Notes: generated by a model from the sequence alone, not told the origin. Shown: positions 1-6,291, counted from the stretch's first letter. The stretch: DNA of 6,689 nt from UBA3871 sp041797745 (GCA_041797745.1 JBHBZU010000018.1:1-6689); one strand, 5' to 3'. Numbers and translations are program-made.

Positions 1-88
1 AATCGCTATCGAAGAGGGACTTCGTTTTGCGATTAGAGAGGGTGGCCGTACAGTAGGTTCCGGAGTTGTAACAGAAGTAATCGAATAA
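1..88 (+). CDS. tuf: Elongation factor Tu, C-terminal end (partial)
   Basis: Only the last 28 codons are present. Reading from base 2 gives a peptide that begins IAIEEGLRFAIREGG and ends GSGVVTEVIE before a TAA stop at 86-88. This is the strongly conserved end of domain 3 of EF-Tu, the GTPase that brings aminoacyl-tRNA to the ribosome. The G domain and domain 2 lie outside the window. A strong intrinsic terminator follows 45 bases after the stop, so this is the end of its transcription unit. The identification rests on a short but highly conserved tail and is secure for the family. Whether it is the only tuf copy in the genome cannot be seen here. Confidence 0.93.
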   Translation, partial: IAIEEGLRFAIREGGRTVGSGVVTEVIE

Positions 89-132
89 TTACTTGTTCTT
101 TTGCTTCATAGCATTATGACAAAACAAATTAG

Positions 133-160
133 GAGCAGTTCGCAAGAACTGCTCTTTTTG
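133..160 (+). terminator. Intrinsic terminator after tuf
   Basis: A perfect 9-bp stem (GAGCAGTTC at 133-141 with GAACTGCTC at 146-154) closes a GCAA tetraloop of the stable GNRA class and is followed at once by five T residues. It sits 45 bases after the tuf stop codon, where rho-independent termination of the tuf transcript is expected. Confidence 0.92.
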
Positions 161-166
161 TATTTG

Positions 167-339
167 ATATTGCAAATGTGAATTTTTATGAACAATACGG
201 TCTTGCAATAGAGGGCACATATTCCTTTATGACCTATGAAAAAAATGAAGAGGGTTCTAAGGGAAAACTCAATCCAAAGGGCAATATTACAAGGGCGGAG
301 CTTTGTGAAATGATTTACAGAATGAAAGAGGCAAAATAG
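167..339 (+). pseudogene. Relic of an S-layer-homology (SLH) domain protein, C-terminal end only
   Basis: One plus-strand frame (codons in phase with position 181) stays open from 133 to a TAG at 337-339. From about 167 it reads like the last SLH repeat of a cell-surface protein: residues YGLAIEG, then a glycine/lysine turn, then KLNPKGNITRAELCEMIYRM and the stop. The NP-x(3)-ITRAE-x(5)-YRM pattern is the conserved second half of SLH repeats, which hold surface proteins to secondary cell-wall polymer. There is no start codon with a ribosome binding site, and the open frame begins inside the tuf terminator hairpin, so the N-terminal part of the gene is gone. The most likely origin is a recombination or deletion that left the tail of a larger gene downstream of tuf. 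The family call comes from pattern recognition, not from an alignment. Confidence 0.6.
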
Positions 340-384
340 TTTATATTTTAGAGCCTTTACTTTGGAAAATATAACATGTTAAAT

Positions 385-430
385 AAAATAACAGGTCATC
401 AACTTTAAGTAGTTGGTGACCTGTTATTTT
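385..430. terminator. Strong hairpin terminator, probably bidirectional
   Basis: The arms 385-404 and 411-430 pair over 20 bp with a single G-T wobble (T400 against G415) and leave a 6-base loop. The outer end of the stem is AAAA/TTTT, so both strands give a T-rich run after a GC-containing core. On the minus strand the T run continues as TTTTATTTAA, which favours termination of leftward transcripts from the sdaAA side. On the plus strand it may be the old terminator of the SLH gene whose tail lies just upstream. There is no other convincing terminator between here and the sdaAA stop. Confidence 0.85.
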
Positions 431-579
431 GACCCTAAGTTAAATAGCTATTTTACCATATCTTCCGATGTAAATTATTATGGGAGATATGGTACTTATG
501 ACCGCTAAAGCAGTCATTATGCAAAATCACATAGCTGTGCAAATATTTTGCTTTCGGAAACCTCAGTAAAAACATACAT
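385..579 (-). ncRNA. Candidate small structured RNA downstream of sdaAA
   Basis: This stretch has no convincing gene but has the parts of a small RNA gene on the minus strand. They are a perfect extended -10 promoter at 586-594, three successive hairpins, and the strong terminator at 385-430. The hairpins are 545-551/521-527, which encloses a small 536-539/528-531 stem, then 510-517/498-505, then 482-494/454-466. In the middle hairpin the only imperfect pair is a G-T wobble on the minus-strand RNA but a C-A mismatch on the plus strand, which favours the minus strand as the folded one. The predicted RNA is about 195 nt. It could instead simply be a long structured 3' untranslated region of the sda transcript. 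I do not recognise it as a known RNA family. Confidence 0.3.
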
Positions 580-585
580 GGCTGA

Positions 586-594
586 ATTATACCA
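586..594 (-). promoter_or_regulatory. Extended -10 promoter pointing leftward into the hairpin cluster
   Basis: On the minus strand the sequence reads TGGTATAAT, an exact match to the extended -10 element (TGN followed by TATAAT). No good -35 box lies 16-18 bp upstream (CATATT is the hexamer at 17 bp), but extended -10 promoters can work without one. Transcription would begin near 579 and run to the terminator at 385-430. In AT-rich DNA a TATAAT can occur by chance, so confidence is modest. Confidence 0.4.
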
Positions 595-643
595 TATAAA
601 CAGGGCATAATATGTGCAATAAATTAAGGTGTTTTAGGCAGAC

Positions 644-1522
644 CTATTCTGCTTCTTCGGACATTTTTACTGCGAGTTCCTGAGCCATAGGACAGGTTGC
701 CAACCCGCCCAAACTGGTTTCTTTCAGACTGTCAGGCAAAAGCCTGCCGATTCGTCTCATGGCATCCACCACCTGATCCGGAGGTACTGCACTGCGGAGA
801 CCTGCAAGAGCCATATGGGCGCCGGTTGCGGCTACCATAACTCCTGAAGCATTTCGCTTGATACAAGGAACTTCCACAAGACCTGCCACGGGATCGCAGG
901 TAAGTCCCATAAGGCTTTTCATTGCCATTGCTGCCGCGTGGATAATAGTTTCTGTGTCGCCACCCTCAAGGTAGGCTAGAGCTCCCGCTGACATTGAGGC
1001 TGCAACGCCGACTTCTGCCTGACATCCGCCTGCTGCTCCGGCAATACTGGCGCTATTGGCGTAAACTTCACCGATTCCTCCCGACACAAACAGTGCTTCG
1101 ATGAGTCTGTCGTCGGAAACATTGTTATATTCGCCGTAGGAAAGGACAACGGCAGGGATAATGCCGCAGGAACCGGCAGTTGGCGCTGCCACTATACATT
1201 TCATGCAGGCGTTGGACTCTGCCATCTTAATCGCCTTGGCTGTGGCTACAGTGAGGAAGTCGCCTAAAAGGGATTTACCGGTTTTACCGTAGTCAATCAT
1301 CTTTTGTCCCATACCTCCTGCCATGCCGCTGACGGAACGGATGTTACTGTCATAGGCTTGGTCTGCACGGCGCATGGCTTTCAGCATAAGAGCCATCTTT
1401 TCGTAACATTCCTCTTCTGTGAGAGCTTGTTCATGGCAGTTTTCTTCCATGACTATTCTCCAGAAAGGCTTTTCTTCTATTTCACATAAATTCTTAATAT
1501 CTTCAAGCAATTTGAAGCTCAT
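644..1522 (-). CDS. sdaAA: L-serine ammonia-lyase (iron-sulfur-dependent), alpha subunit
   Basis: The 292-residue protein is the catalytic subunit of the two-chain L-serine dehydratase, which converts L-serine to pyruvate and ammonia in the cytoplasm using a [4Fe-4S] cluster. The three cysteines expected to hold the cluster are visible: C119 in PTAGSCGIIPAV, and C209 and C220 in TCDPVAGLVEVPC. Their spacing matches that of the single-chain bacterial enzymes. The glycine-rich segment AGAAGGCQAEVG (161-172) is also typical. The length fits the family (about 290-300). The ATG start is preceded by AAAGGAG at a good distance. It lies 27 bases downstream of sdaAB, so the two are co-transcribed. Such enzymes are oxygen-labile, which suits an anaerobe. 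The chain lacks the C-terminal cysteine tail known from the single-chain type; C277 in GGLATCPMA is its last cysteine. Confidence 0.95.
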   Translation of the reverse strand: MSFKLLEDIKNLCEIEEKPFWRIVMEENCHEQALTEEECYEKMALMLKAMRRADQAYDSNIRSVSGMAGGMGQKMIDYGKTGKSLLGDFLTVATAKAIKMAESNACMKCIVAAPTAGSCGIIPAVVLSYGEYNNVSDDRLIEALFVSGGIGEVYANSASIAGAAGGCQAEVGVAASMSAGALAYLEGGDTETIIHAAAMAMKSLMGLTCDPVAGLVEVPCIKRNASGVMVAATGAHMALAGLRSAVPPDQVVDAMRRIGRLLPDSLKETSLGGLATCPMAQELAVKMSEEAE

Positions 1523-1549
1523 GTTGTTTCTCCTTTGCGATTACGGGAA

Positions 1550-2224
1550 TTATTCTGCACTGCCTAAAGACAAGCTGTAATAAATAATTCGTTCAATCCC
1601 CGGTTGCTTTTCAATCCAGCTTAAAGCTTCGGGTGAGATTTCCTGATCGCATTCAAATACCATGATTGCATTTCCGCCGCGAGAATCTCGATTTAACTTC
1701 ATTTGAGCGATATTTACATTTTCACGATCCAGAAGACTGGAAATTTCTGCAACGCAACCCGGACGGTCTGCATTGTTAACAATTAAAGTGGTAAATTCTC
1801 CGCTGAAGTTGGTAATGTATCCGTTTACTTTGGCTATATTGATACGGGAACCTCCAAGGGATTCACCTATAACCTCAAGCTTCTTTCCGTTTTCACCCTC
1901 CAGCTTTAGAAGTGCGGAGTTTGGATGAGAATCCTTTAAGTCAACTGTACCGAAACTGAAAGCAACACCCCTTTTCAGTGCAATCTCTTCACTATGGGGG
2001 ATTCTTTCGTCATCGGTTTTCATGTTGAGCACACCTGCCAACAGAGCTTGGGGAGTACCGTGACCTTTACCCGTTAAGGCAAAGGAACCGTGAAGAAGAA
2101 TAGTAACCTTTTTTACGGGTTCTTCAAGGAGTTTAAGCGCGGCATGACCTATTTTAACTGCACCTGCTGTGTGGGAACTGGAGGGACCAACCATAACAGG
2201 CCCCATTATATCAAATAAATTCAT
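1550..2224 (-). CDS. sdaAB: L-serine ammonia-lyase (iron-sulfur-dependent), beta subunit
   Basis: The 224-residue protein is the regulatory subunit that pairs with SdaAA. Residues 1 to about 140 form the family's N-terminal domain with the signature GPSSSHTAGAVKIG (13-26). Residues 144-217 form an ACT domain (FTTLIVNNADRPGCVAEISSLL and following), a fold that commonly binds amino acids and here may sense serine. The start is placed at the ATG 2222-2224 because AAAGGAG lies 5 bases upstream and the protein then begins MNLFDIMGPVMVGPSSSHT as in relatives. A longer reading from a TTG at 2254 would add ten residues and would place the ribosome binding site inside the gene, so it is rejected. This is the first gene of the sda unit, with its own likely promoter upstream, followed by sdaAA. 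Confidence 0.94.
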   Translation of the reverse strand: MNLFDIMGPVMVGPSSSHTAGAVKIGHAALKLLEEPVKKVTILLHGSFALTGKGHGTPQALLAGVLNMKTDDERIPHSEEIALKRGVAFSFGTVDLKDSHPNSALLKLEGENGKKLEVIGESLGGSRINIAKVNGYITNFSGEFTTLIVNNADRPGCVAEISSLLDRENVNIAQMKLNRDSRGGNAIMVFECDQEISPEALSWIEKQPGIERIIYYSLSLGSAE

Positions 2225-2229
2225 ATTAA

Positions 2230-2236
2230 CTCCTTT
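2230..2236 (-). promoter_or_regulatory. Ribosome binding site that fixes the sdaAB start
   Basis: The minus strand reads AAAGGAG followed by TTAAT and then ATG. This nearly ideal Shine-Dalgarno sequence at a 5-base distance selects the ATG at 2224 over the in-frame TTG at 2254, which has no such site. Confidence 0.85.
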
Positions 2237-2285
2237 AACTTTCCTTAAAATCAACTAAATACTATGCATATCTTTATGTATATGG

Positions 2286-2304
2286 CTGTATATATATTAT
2301 ACAG
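2286..2304. promoter_or_regulatory. Operator-like palindrome over the sdaAB -10 element
   Basis: The 7-bp arms CTGTATA (2286-2292) and TATACAG (2298-2304) are perfect inverted repeats separated by 5 bp, and the -10 hexamer of the proposed sda promoter falls within the palindrome. A repressor dimer bound here would block RNA polymerase. The arms are AT-rich, so chance is possible. I cannot assign the site to a regulator family. Confidence 0.4.
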
Positions 2305-2324
2305 AAATAAAGGAGCAAATACAA
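2296..2324 (-). promoter_or_regulatory. Likely promoter of the sdaAB-sdaAA operon
   Basis: On the minus strand a perfect -10 TATAAT (2296-2301) lies 17 bp downstream of a weak -35 TTGTAT (2319-2324). Initiation would fall near 2289, giving a leader of about 65 nt before the sdaAB ATG. The poor -35 match suggests that an activator may help, or that strength is low. Confidence 0.55.
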
Positions 2325-2351
2325 ACAAAAGGGTTGGCTTTTGCCGAAGTA

Positions 2352-4094
2352 CTAAGAATTGTATTTTAGATTATATGAATTAAACTCGCGTTTGAACTCC
2401 TCATCGGAGTTTCGGTAAATACGCTGGTTTTCATGAATATTCATATTATGAAGCAGTGTATCAAGCATACAACCTGAAATGTTTGAGCAGTGATCGGAAA
2501 CTCTTTCGAGGCTGTTAAGCAAATCGGACCAAACGAAACCTGCATCCACCGTGCACTCGCCTTTTTGTAAGCGAAGAATATGATTGGTTCTGAGCATTTC
2601 CTTGAGAATATCTATAACCTCTTCAAGAGGTTCAGTCTTTTTAGCGGATTGAATATCGTGATTTGAGATTGCATTGAAAGATAAATCGAGAATCTCAGTT
2701 ACAGCAGAGCTGATATTCAGGTATTCTTTAAGAGCATTGTCGGAAAAGATAATATTTTTTGCCCTGAGTTCTTCCGCAGATTCAAGAATGTTGACCGCAT
2801 GGTCAGCTATTCTCTCATAGTCTCCGATTAATTTCATATAGGTGGTAGCCTTGGCACTATCTTCTTCACCTATGCGAAGAGAGGTCAGTTTTACAAGATA
2901 GGTACCCAGTATATCCTCGTAATAGTCGGTTTCATCTTCGGCTTCGCGGATACTCTTGGCTGTGTCGCTATCATATGCGGTAACACATTTTATGCTGCTG
3001 TTTAAGGCATCAACAGAGGTTTTTGCCATACGGATGAGTATCTGCTTACATTGAGCCAGTGCCAATGACGGAGTTGTGAGAAGTCTGTCATCAAGCTCGA
3101 CAAACTTTTCAGGCTCTTTGGCGTCAGGTATGATTTTGCAAACCACTTTTTCTAAAACCTTGCTGAAAGGCAGCAGAGAAGTGGTGCATAGCAAATTGAA
3201 TATTGAATGGAATACCGCAATTCCGATTAAACTTGCCGATTCTCCCAGGAGAGCGGGCTCCATTAAAAGCTTCACTATGCAAAATACGGTCAGCCATACG
3301 ATAGAACCGATTACATTGAAGCTAAGATGGACAAGGGCGGCACGCTTTGCATTTTTGCTGGTTCCCACAGAAGAAAGGATGGCAGTTATACAGGTACCGA
3401 TGTTTTGCCCCATGATAATAGGGATGGCTGCACCGTAAGTTACAGCACCGGTGGAGGCTAAAGCTTGAAGTATACCCACAGAAGCGGAGCTGGACTGAAT
3501 AACCGCAGTGAGTACGGCACCGGCTAAAACGCCCAATAAGGGATTGCTAAATGCAAGGAACAGCTGCTGGAACTGCGGAATGTCGCGCAAACCGGAGACG
3601 GAGGCGGACATAAAGTCCATTCCGTACATGAGGGTTGCAAAGCCTAAAAGAATCATGCCGGTTTCCTTTTTCTTGCTATCTTTAGACATCATATAAAGAA
3701 CGGTACCTATGAGGGCTAAAACAGGTACAAATGAGGTGGGCTTTAAAAGGCTGATGAAAAAGTTATTGCTGTCTATTCCTGCCAAGCTTAAAATCCAAGC
3801 TGTTATGGTAGTACCGATATTTGCGCCCATGATAACGCTTATGGATTGCCCTAAAGACATGAGACCTGAATTTACAAAGCCTACAACCATAACCGTTGTG
3901 GCGGAGGAACTTTGTATAACAGCAGTTACGGCAATACCTGTAAGGAGACCCGCAAATTTGTTGGTTGTAAGTTTCCCCAAGAGTATTTTTAATTCATTAC
4001 CTGCGCGGCGTTCCAAAGCTTGTCCCATTAGATTCATTCCAAATAGGAAAAGGCTGAGACCTCCGACTAAATTTAGCATATCAAAGATATCCAT
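2352..4094 (-). CDS. Na/Pi cotransporter family protein with C-terminal PhoU-like domain
   Basis: The 580-residue membrane protein is a sodium-dependent phosphate transporter of the bacterial NptA/YjbB type. The membrane part (residues 1 to about 312) holds the two inverted repeats of the family. The first has TAVIQSSSATTV (57-68) and GANIGTTITA (90-99). The second has TAVIQSSSASVG (196-207) and GQNIGTCITA (229-238). The QSSS motifs belong to the sodium/phosphate path. Residues about 340-550 are a helical PhoU-like domain with the two typical metal-binding stretches DYERIADHAVNI (425-436) and SLERVSDHCSNI (528-539). Length is normal for the fused form. The ATG is preceded by GGAG 8 bases away. 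It lies 62 bp after the kinase gene with no clear terminator between, so it probably shares the regulator-kinase transcript. Relatives have been linked to phosphate uptake or export, and the direction here cannot be read from sequence. Confidence 0.92.
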   Translation of the reverse strand: MDIFDMLNLVGGLSLFLFGMNLMGQALERRAGNELKILLGKLTTNKFAGLLTGIAVTAVIQSSSATTVMVVGFVNSGLMSLGQSISVIMGANIGTTITAWILSLAGIDSNNFFISLLKPTSFVPVLALIGTVLYMMSKDSKKKETGMILLGFATLMYGMDFMSASVSGLRDIPQFQQLFLAFSNPLLGVLAGAVLTAVIQSSSASVGILQALASTGAVTYGAAIPIIMGQNIGTCITAILSSVGTSKNAKRAALVHLSFNVIGSIVWLTVFCIVKLLMEPALLGESASLIGIAVFHSIFNLLCTTSLLPFSKVLEKVVCKIIPDAKEPEKFVELDDRLLTTPSLALAQCKQILIRMAKTSVDALNSSIKCVTAYDSDTAKSIREAEDETDYYEDILGTYLVKLTSLRIGEEDSAKATTYMKLIGDYERIADHAVNILESAEELRAKNIIFSDNALKEYLNISSAVTEILDLSFNAISNHDIQSAKKTEPLEEVIDILKEMLRTNHILRLQKGECTVDAGFVWSDLLNSLERVSDHCSNISGCMLDTLLHNMNIHENQRIYRNSDEEFKREFNSYNLKYNS

Positions 4095-4156
4095 TTTCTA
4101 ATCTCCGTTCTTTAAATTAGTAGTTTTTTAATTTTATTGGTTTTATTTTATTCAAT

Positions 4157-5518
4157 TTATTTATTGTCTTGATTTTGTTGATTTGGAATAGTTACGGTGA
4201 ATTTACTGCCGTAGCCCTCTTTACTGGTTACTTCAATAGTTCCATGATGTTTCAAAATTGAATGTTTTACGATAGAAAGTCCTAAACCGGTACCTCCCAC
4301 TTCTTTACTGCGACTCTTGTCTACACGGTAGAAACGCTCGAAAATACGGTTTTGACTTTCTTCAGGTATACCTATACCGTTATCTTCAACTGTAATTGTG
4401 GCAAAATATTTGCCGCCTGTTACGGTAACTTTTACATTACCCTTTGGACGATTATATTTTATGGCATTGTCACACAGATTATAGATTATGCTGTAAAGCA
4501 TTTGCGGAACACCTTGAATAATGGTGGAAACACCGTTAACGCTTAAATTTACCTCAGCTGCGGAAGCAGCCACTTCCAAACTGTCAAGGGCATTTTCAGA
4601 AATGCGTAGAAGATCGCAATCTTCAAAGGCAATTTCAGCGCCGTCTCCGTCCAGCTTTGTGAGGTCAATTATATCCTCTACTAAACGAGTCATTCTAAGG
4701 GATTCGCTACGAATCTTACTTGTAAAAGCCAGCACATCTTCGCTTTTTACCAAGCCCTTTTCCAAAAGCTCGGCATAGCCTGAAATAGCATGGAGAGGGG
4801 TTCTCAATTCGTGAGAAACATTAGCGGTAAATTCTTGTCTGATTAAGGAGGCTTTTTTTATTTGCTCCTGATCCCGCTTTAACTGCTCCTGCTGGTTGAA
4901 AATATGGTAGAGTAAAGGTTCTATTTCCTTGTAATTTTCATGACCCAAATATTGTTTCGGATTTTCCAAATCAATTTTATTTATAGGCTCCACAATCTTT
5001 TTAGACAGTCTGGAAGCCAAGAAGAAAGAGAGAGCCAGAGAAATCAGAGCAACAATGCAGATGGGCTGTGCGAAACCCAAAATTAAAGTCCAAACTGCAA
5101 GATGAATCATGGAAAGGCGAAGAACGGTTCCATCGGGCAAAAGTTTAGCGGCATACAGCTGTTTGTCAGCCAGGGTACTGGAATATCGGTCGGACTCACC
5201 GTAACCGTCAGCTAATGCAGCTTTGACTTCTTCTCGCTCTAGGTGATTTTCCATATTAACGGTATCAGCTTCACTGTCATATAGGACAGTTCCGTCAGAG
5301 TCAATCCATGTAATTCTGTAGTTTACTGTATCAAGTCCCCGGAAAAAATCCGTACCTGAAAGAGAGACCCCTTGAGCCGCCAATTCAGTTTCCGCACGAA
5401 GCTGGTGCTTTTGAACAGCGGAAAAGTAGTTATAGGATATGCCCATTATAAATATCAGGGATGAAATAAACACCAAAATGGCAACCATCCATATAGACTT
5501 GAAAATTTGCTTATTCAT
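4157..5518 (-). CDS. PhoR-like sensor histidine kinase
   Basis: This is a membrane-bound sensor kinase of 453 residues. TM1 spans about 10-30. An extracytoplasmic domain follows (about 33-140) with the pattern YRITWIDSDGTVLYDSEAD typical of clostridial PhoR-like sensors. TM2 spans about 143-168, followed by a short HAMP-like linker with KKIVEPINKIDLENP. The kinase core has SHELRTPL with phospho-acceptor H236, the N box NLCDNAIKYN (N351), the G1 box DNGIGIP from D379, and the G2 box GGTGLGLSIV (408-417). No cytoplasmic PAS domain is present. Two adjacent ATGs fit (5521 and 5518). The second is preferred because GGAGG (5523-5527) is then 4 bases away instead of 1, and it overlaps the regulator stop as TGATG, pointing to translational coupling. 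A phosphate-sensing role is inferred from the neighbouring Na/Pi transporter and the Pho-box-like repeats; the signal itself is not visible. Confidence 0.9.
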   Translation of the reverse strand: MNKQIFKSIWMVAILVFISSLIFIMGISYNYFSAVQKHQLRAETELAAQGVSLSGTDFFRGLDTVNYRITWIDSDGTVLYDSEADTVNMENHLEREEVKAALADGYGESDRYSSTLADKQLYAAKLLPDGTVLRLSMIHLAVWTLILGFAQPICIVALISLALSFFLASRLSKKIVEPINKIDLENPKQYLGHENYKEIEPLLYHIFNQQEQLKRDQEQIKKASLIRQEFTANVSHELRTPLHAISGYAELLEKGLVKSEDVLAFTSKIRSESLRMTRLVEDIIDLTKLDGDGAEIAFEDCDLLRISENALDSLEVAASAAEVNLSVNGVSTIIQGVPQMLYSIIYNLCDNAIKYNRPKGNVKVTVTGGKYFATITVEDNGIGIPEESQNRIFERFYRVDKSRSKEVGGTGLGLSIVKHSILKHHGTIEVTSKEGYGSKFTVTIPNQQNQDNK

Positions 5519-6183
5519 CATTCCTCCATCTTATAACCCACACCGCGTACAGTTTTTATAAAATTTCCCGCATGGAAAAGCTTTGTACGAAGAGTACCGA
5601 TATGAACATCCACAGTTCGCGTTTCTCCTGTAAAATCCATGCCCCAAACTTTTCCAAGCAGGGTATCTCTGGTGAAAACCTGACCGTAGTTTTCCATGAG
5701 CAGCTTTAAGAGCTCATATTCTTTAAGGGTTAGAGAAATATTCTTGTCGCCTACGGACACGGTGTGTTTAACTTCATCAAGAGAAATACCGCCACAGGTA
5801 AGGACTTTTGTCTGCTTTGGTTCTGTGCGTCGGAGAACGGCTTTGGTACGGGATACCATTTCCATCATACCAAAGGGTTTAGAAAGGTAATCGTCTGCAC
5901 CTGAGTCCAAACCGATAACTCTGTCATATTCACTGCCTTTGGCTGTAGCCATAATAACCGGAATGTCTGATGTAAGCGGGGAGGAGCGAAGCTTTTTTAA
6001 TATTGATAAGCCGTCTTCACCGGGAAGCATAACATCCAAAATAATTAACTGAGGGAGCTTTTCTTTCATAGCTGCCCAAAAGGGTAGAGAACTCTCAAAA
6101 CCTTGGGCTTCGAAGCCAGAGGCCTTTAGGGTGTACATCATTAAATCTCTTATAGAATTGTCATCTTCAACACAAAAAATCAT
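5518..6183 (-). CDS. OmpR/PhoB-family response regulator
   Basis: The 221-residue protein is a DNA-binding response regulator. The receiver domain (1 to about 118) has acidic residues E6-D7-D8, the phospho-acceptor D50 in LIILDVMLPGEDG, T80 in IMATAKGSEYD, and K102 in DDYLSKPFG. The winged-helix DNA-binding domain covers about 126-221, with LTLKEYELLKLLMENYGQVFTR and the end TVRGVGYKMEE. The length is usual for the family. The ATG follows GGAGG at 5 bases. It heads the likely regulator-kinase-transporter operon and overlaps the kinase start. A row of TTTACA-like repeats upstream of its promoter suggests that it binds there and controls itself. It is most likely a PhoP/PhoB equivalent, but closely related OmpR-type regulators of other stresses cannot be excluded by sequence alone. 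Confidence 0.92.
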   Translation of the reverse strand: MIFCVEDDNSIRDLMMYTLKASGFEAQGFESSLPFWAAMKEKLPQLIILDVMLPGEDGLSILKKLRSSPLTSDIPVIMATAKGSEYDRVIGLDSGADDYLSKPFGMMEMVSRTKAVLRRTEPKQTKVLTCGGISLDEVKHTVSVGDKNISLTLKEYELLKLLMENYGQVFTRDTLLGKVWGMDFTGETRTVDVHIGTLRTKLFHAGNFIKTVRGVGYKMEE

Positions 6184-6208
6184 ATAAACCTCCGAACTTT
6201 ATTTTATG

Positions 6209-6214
6209 AGTATA
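6209..6214 (-). promoter_or_regulatory. Candidate -10 element of the response-regulator operon
   Basis: TATACT on the minus strand lies 25 bases before the ATG, with no good -35 hexamer at 17 bp. A TTTACA repeat starts 14 bp upstream in place of a normal -35 box. This layout is typical of promoters that need an activator of the PhoP type. Confidence 0.45.
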
Positions 6215-6228
6215 GTTTATATCAAAAA

Positions 6229-6291
6229 TGTAAATATAGTAACCTTTGATTTGTAAAATTTAAGTAAATAAATTATAAAAGCCTTTGTAAA
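6229..6291 (-). promoter_or_regulatory. Pho-box-like array of TTTACA direct repeats
   Basis: Reading the minus strand towards the gene, hexamers occur as TTTACA (6286-6291), TTTATA (6274-6279), TTTACT (6263-6268), TTTACA (6252-6257), GTTACT (6238-6243) and TTTACA (6229-6234). The spacings between starts are 12, 11, 11, 14 and 9 bp. PhoP of Gram-positive bacteria binds direct repeats of a TT(A/T)ACA-like hexamer about 11 bp apart, so phosphorylated regulator probably binds here to activate its own operon. The AT-rich background raises the chance of random matches, but the 11-12 bp phasing of four members is hard to explain by composition alone. Confidence 0.5.

Noticed and set aside
454..600. 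Repeated TACCATAT (454-461 and 590-597) as ends of a small mobile element
   Set aside because: Only 8 bp match, with no target duplication or transposon end pattern. The first copy is better explained as an arm of the 454-494 hairpin.
2225..2254. Ten-residue N-terminal extension of SdaAB from a TTG codon
   Set aside because: The ideal AAAGGAG at 2230-2236 lies inside this extension and points to the ATG at 2224. The extension has no family-like residues.
2325..2351. Possible terminator after the Na/Pi transporter (GGC-AAAA-GCC with CCCTTTTGTTT)
   Set aside because: The stem is only 3 bp, or 5 bp with a bulge, and the T run is broken. It is too weak to call, so some readthrough into sdaAB is possible.
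3076..4101. Plus-strand open frames opposite the Na/Pi transporter
   Set aside because: They are antisense shadows of a well-conserved gene, without ribosome binding sites or recognisable protein features.
4095..4156. AT-only inverted repeat (AAATTA/TAATTT) between the kinase and transporter genes
   Set aside because: A 6-bp AT stem is expected by chance in this AT-rich gap. There is neither a credible terminator nor a credible promoter.
4352..5890. Plus-strand open frames opposite the kinase and regulator
   Set aside because: They mirror conserved kinase and receiver coding sequence and show no features of their own.
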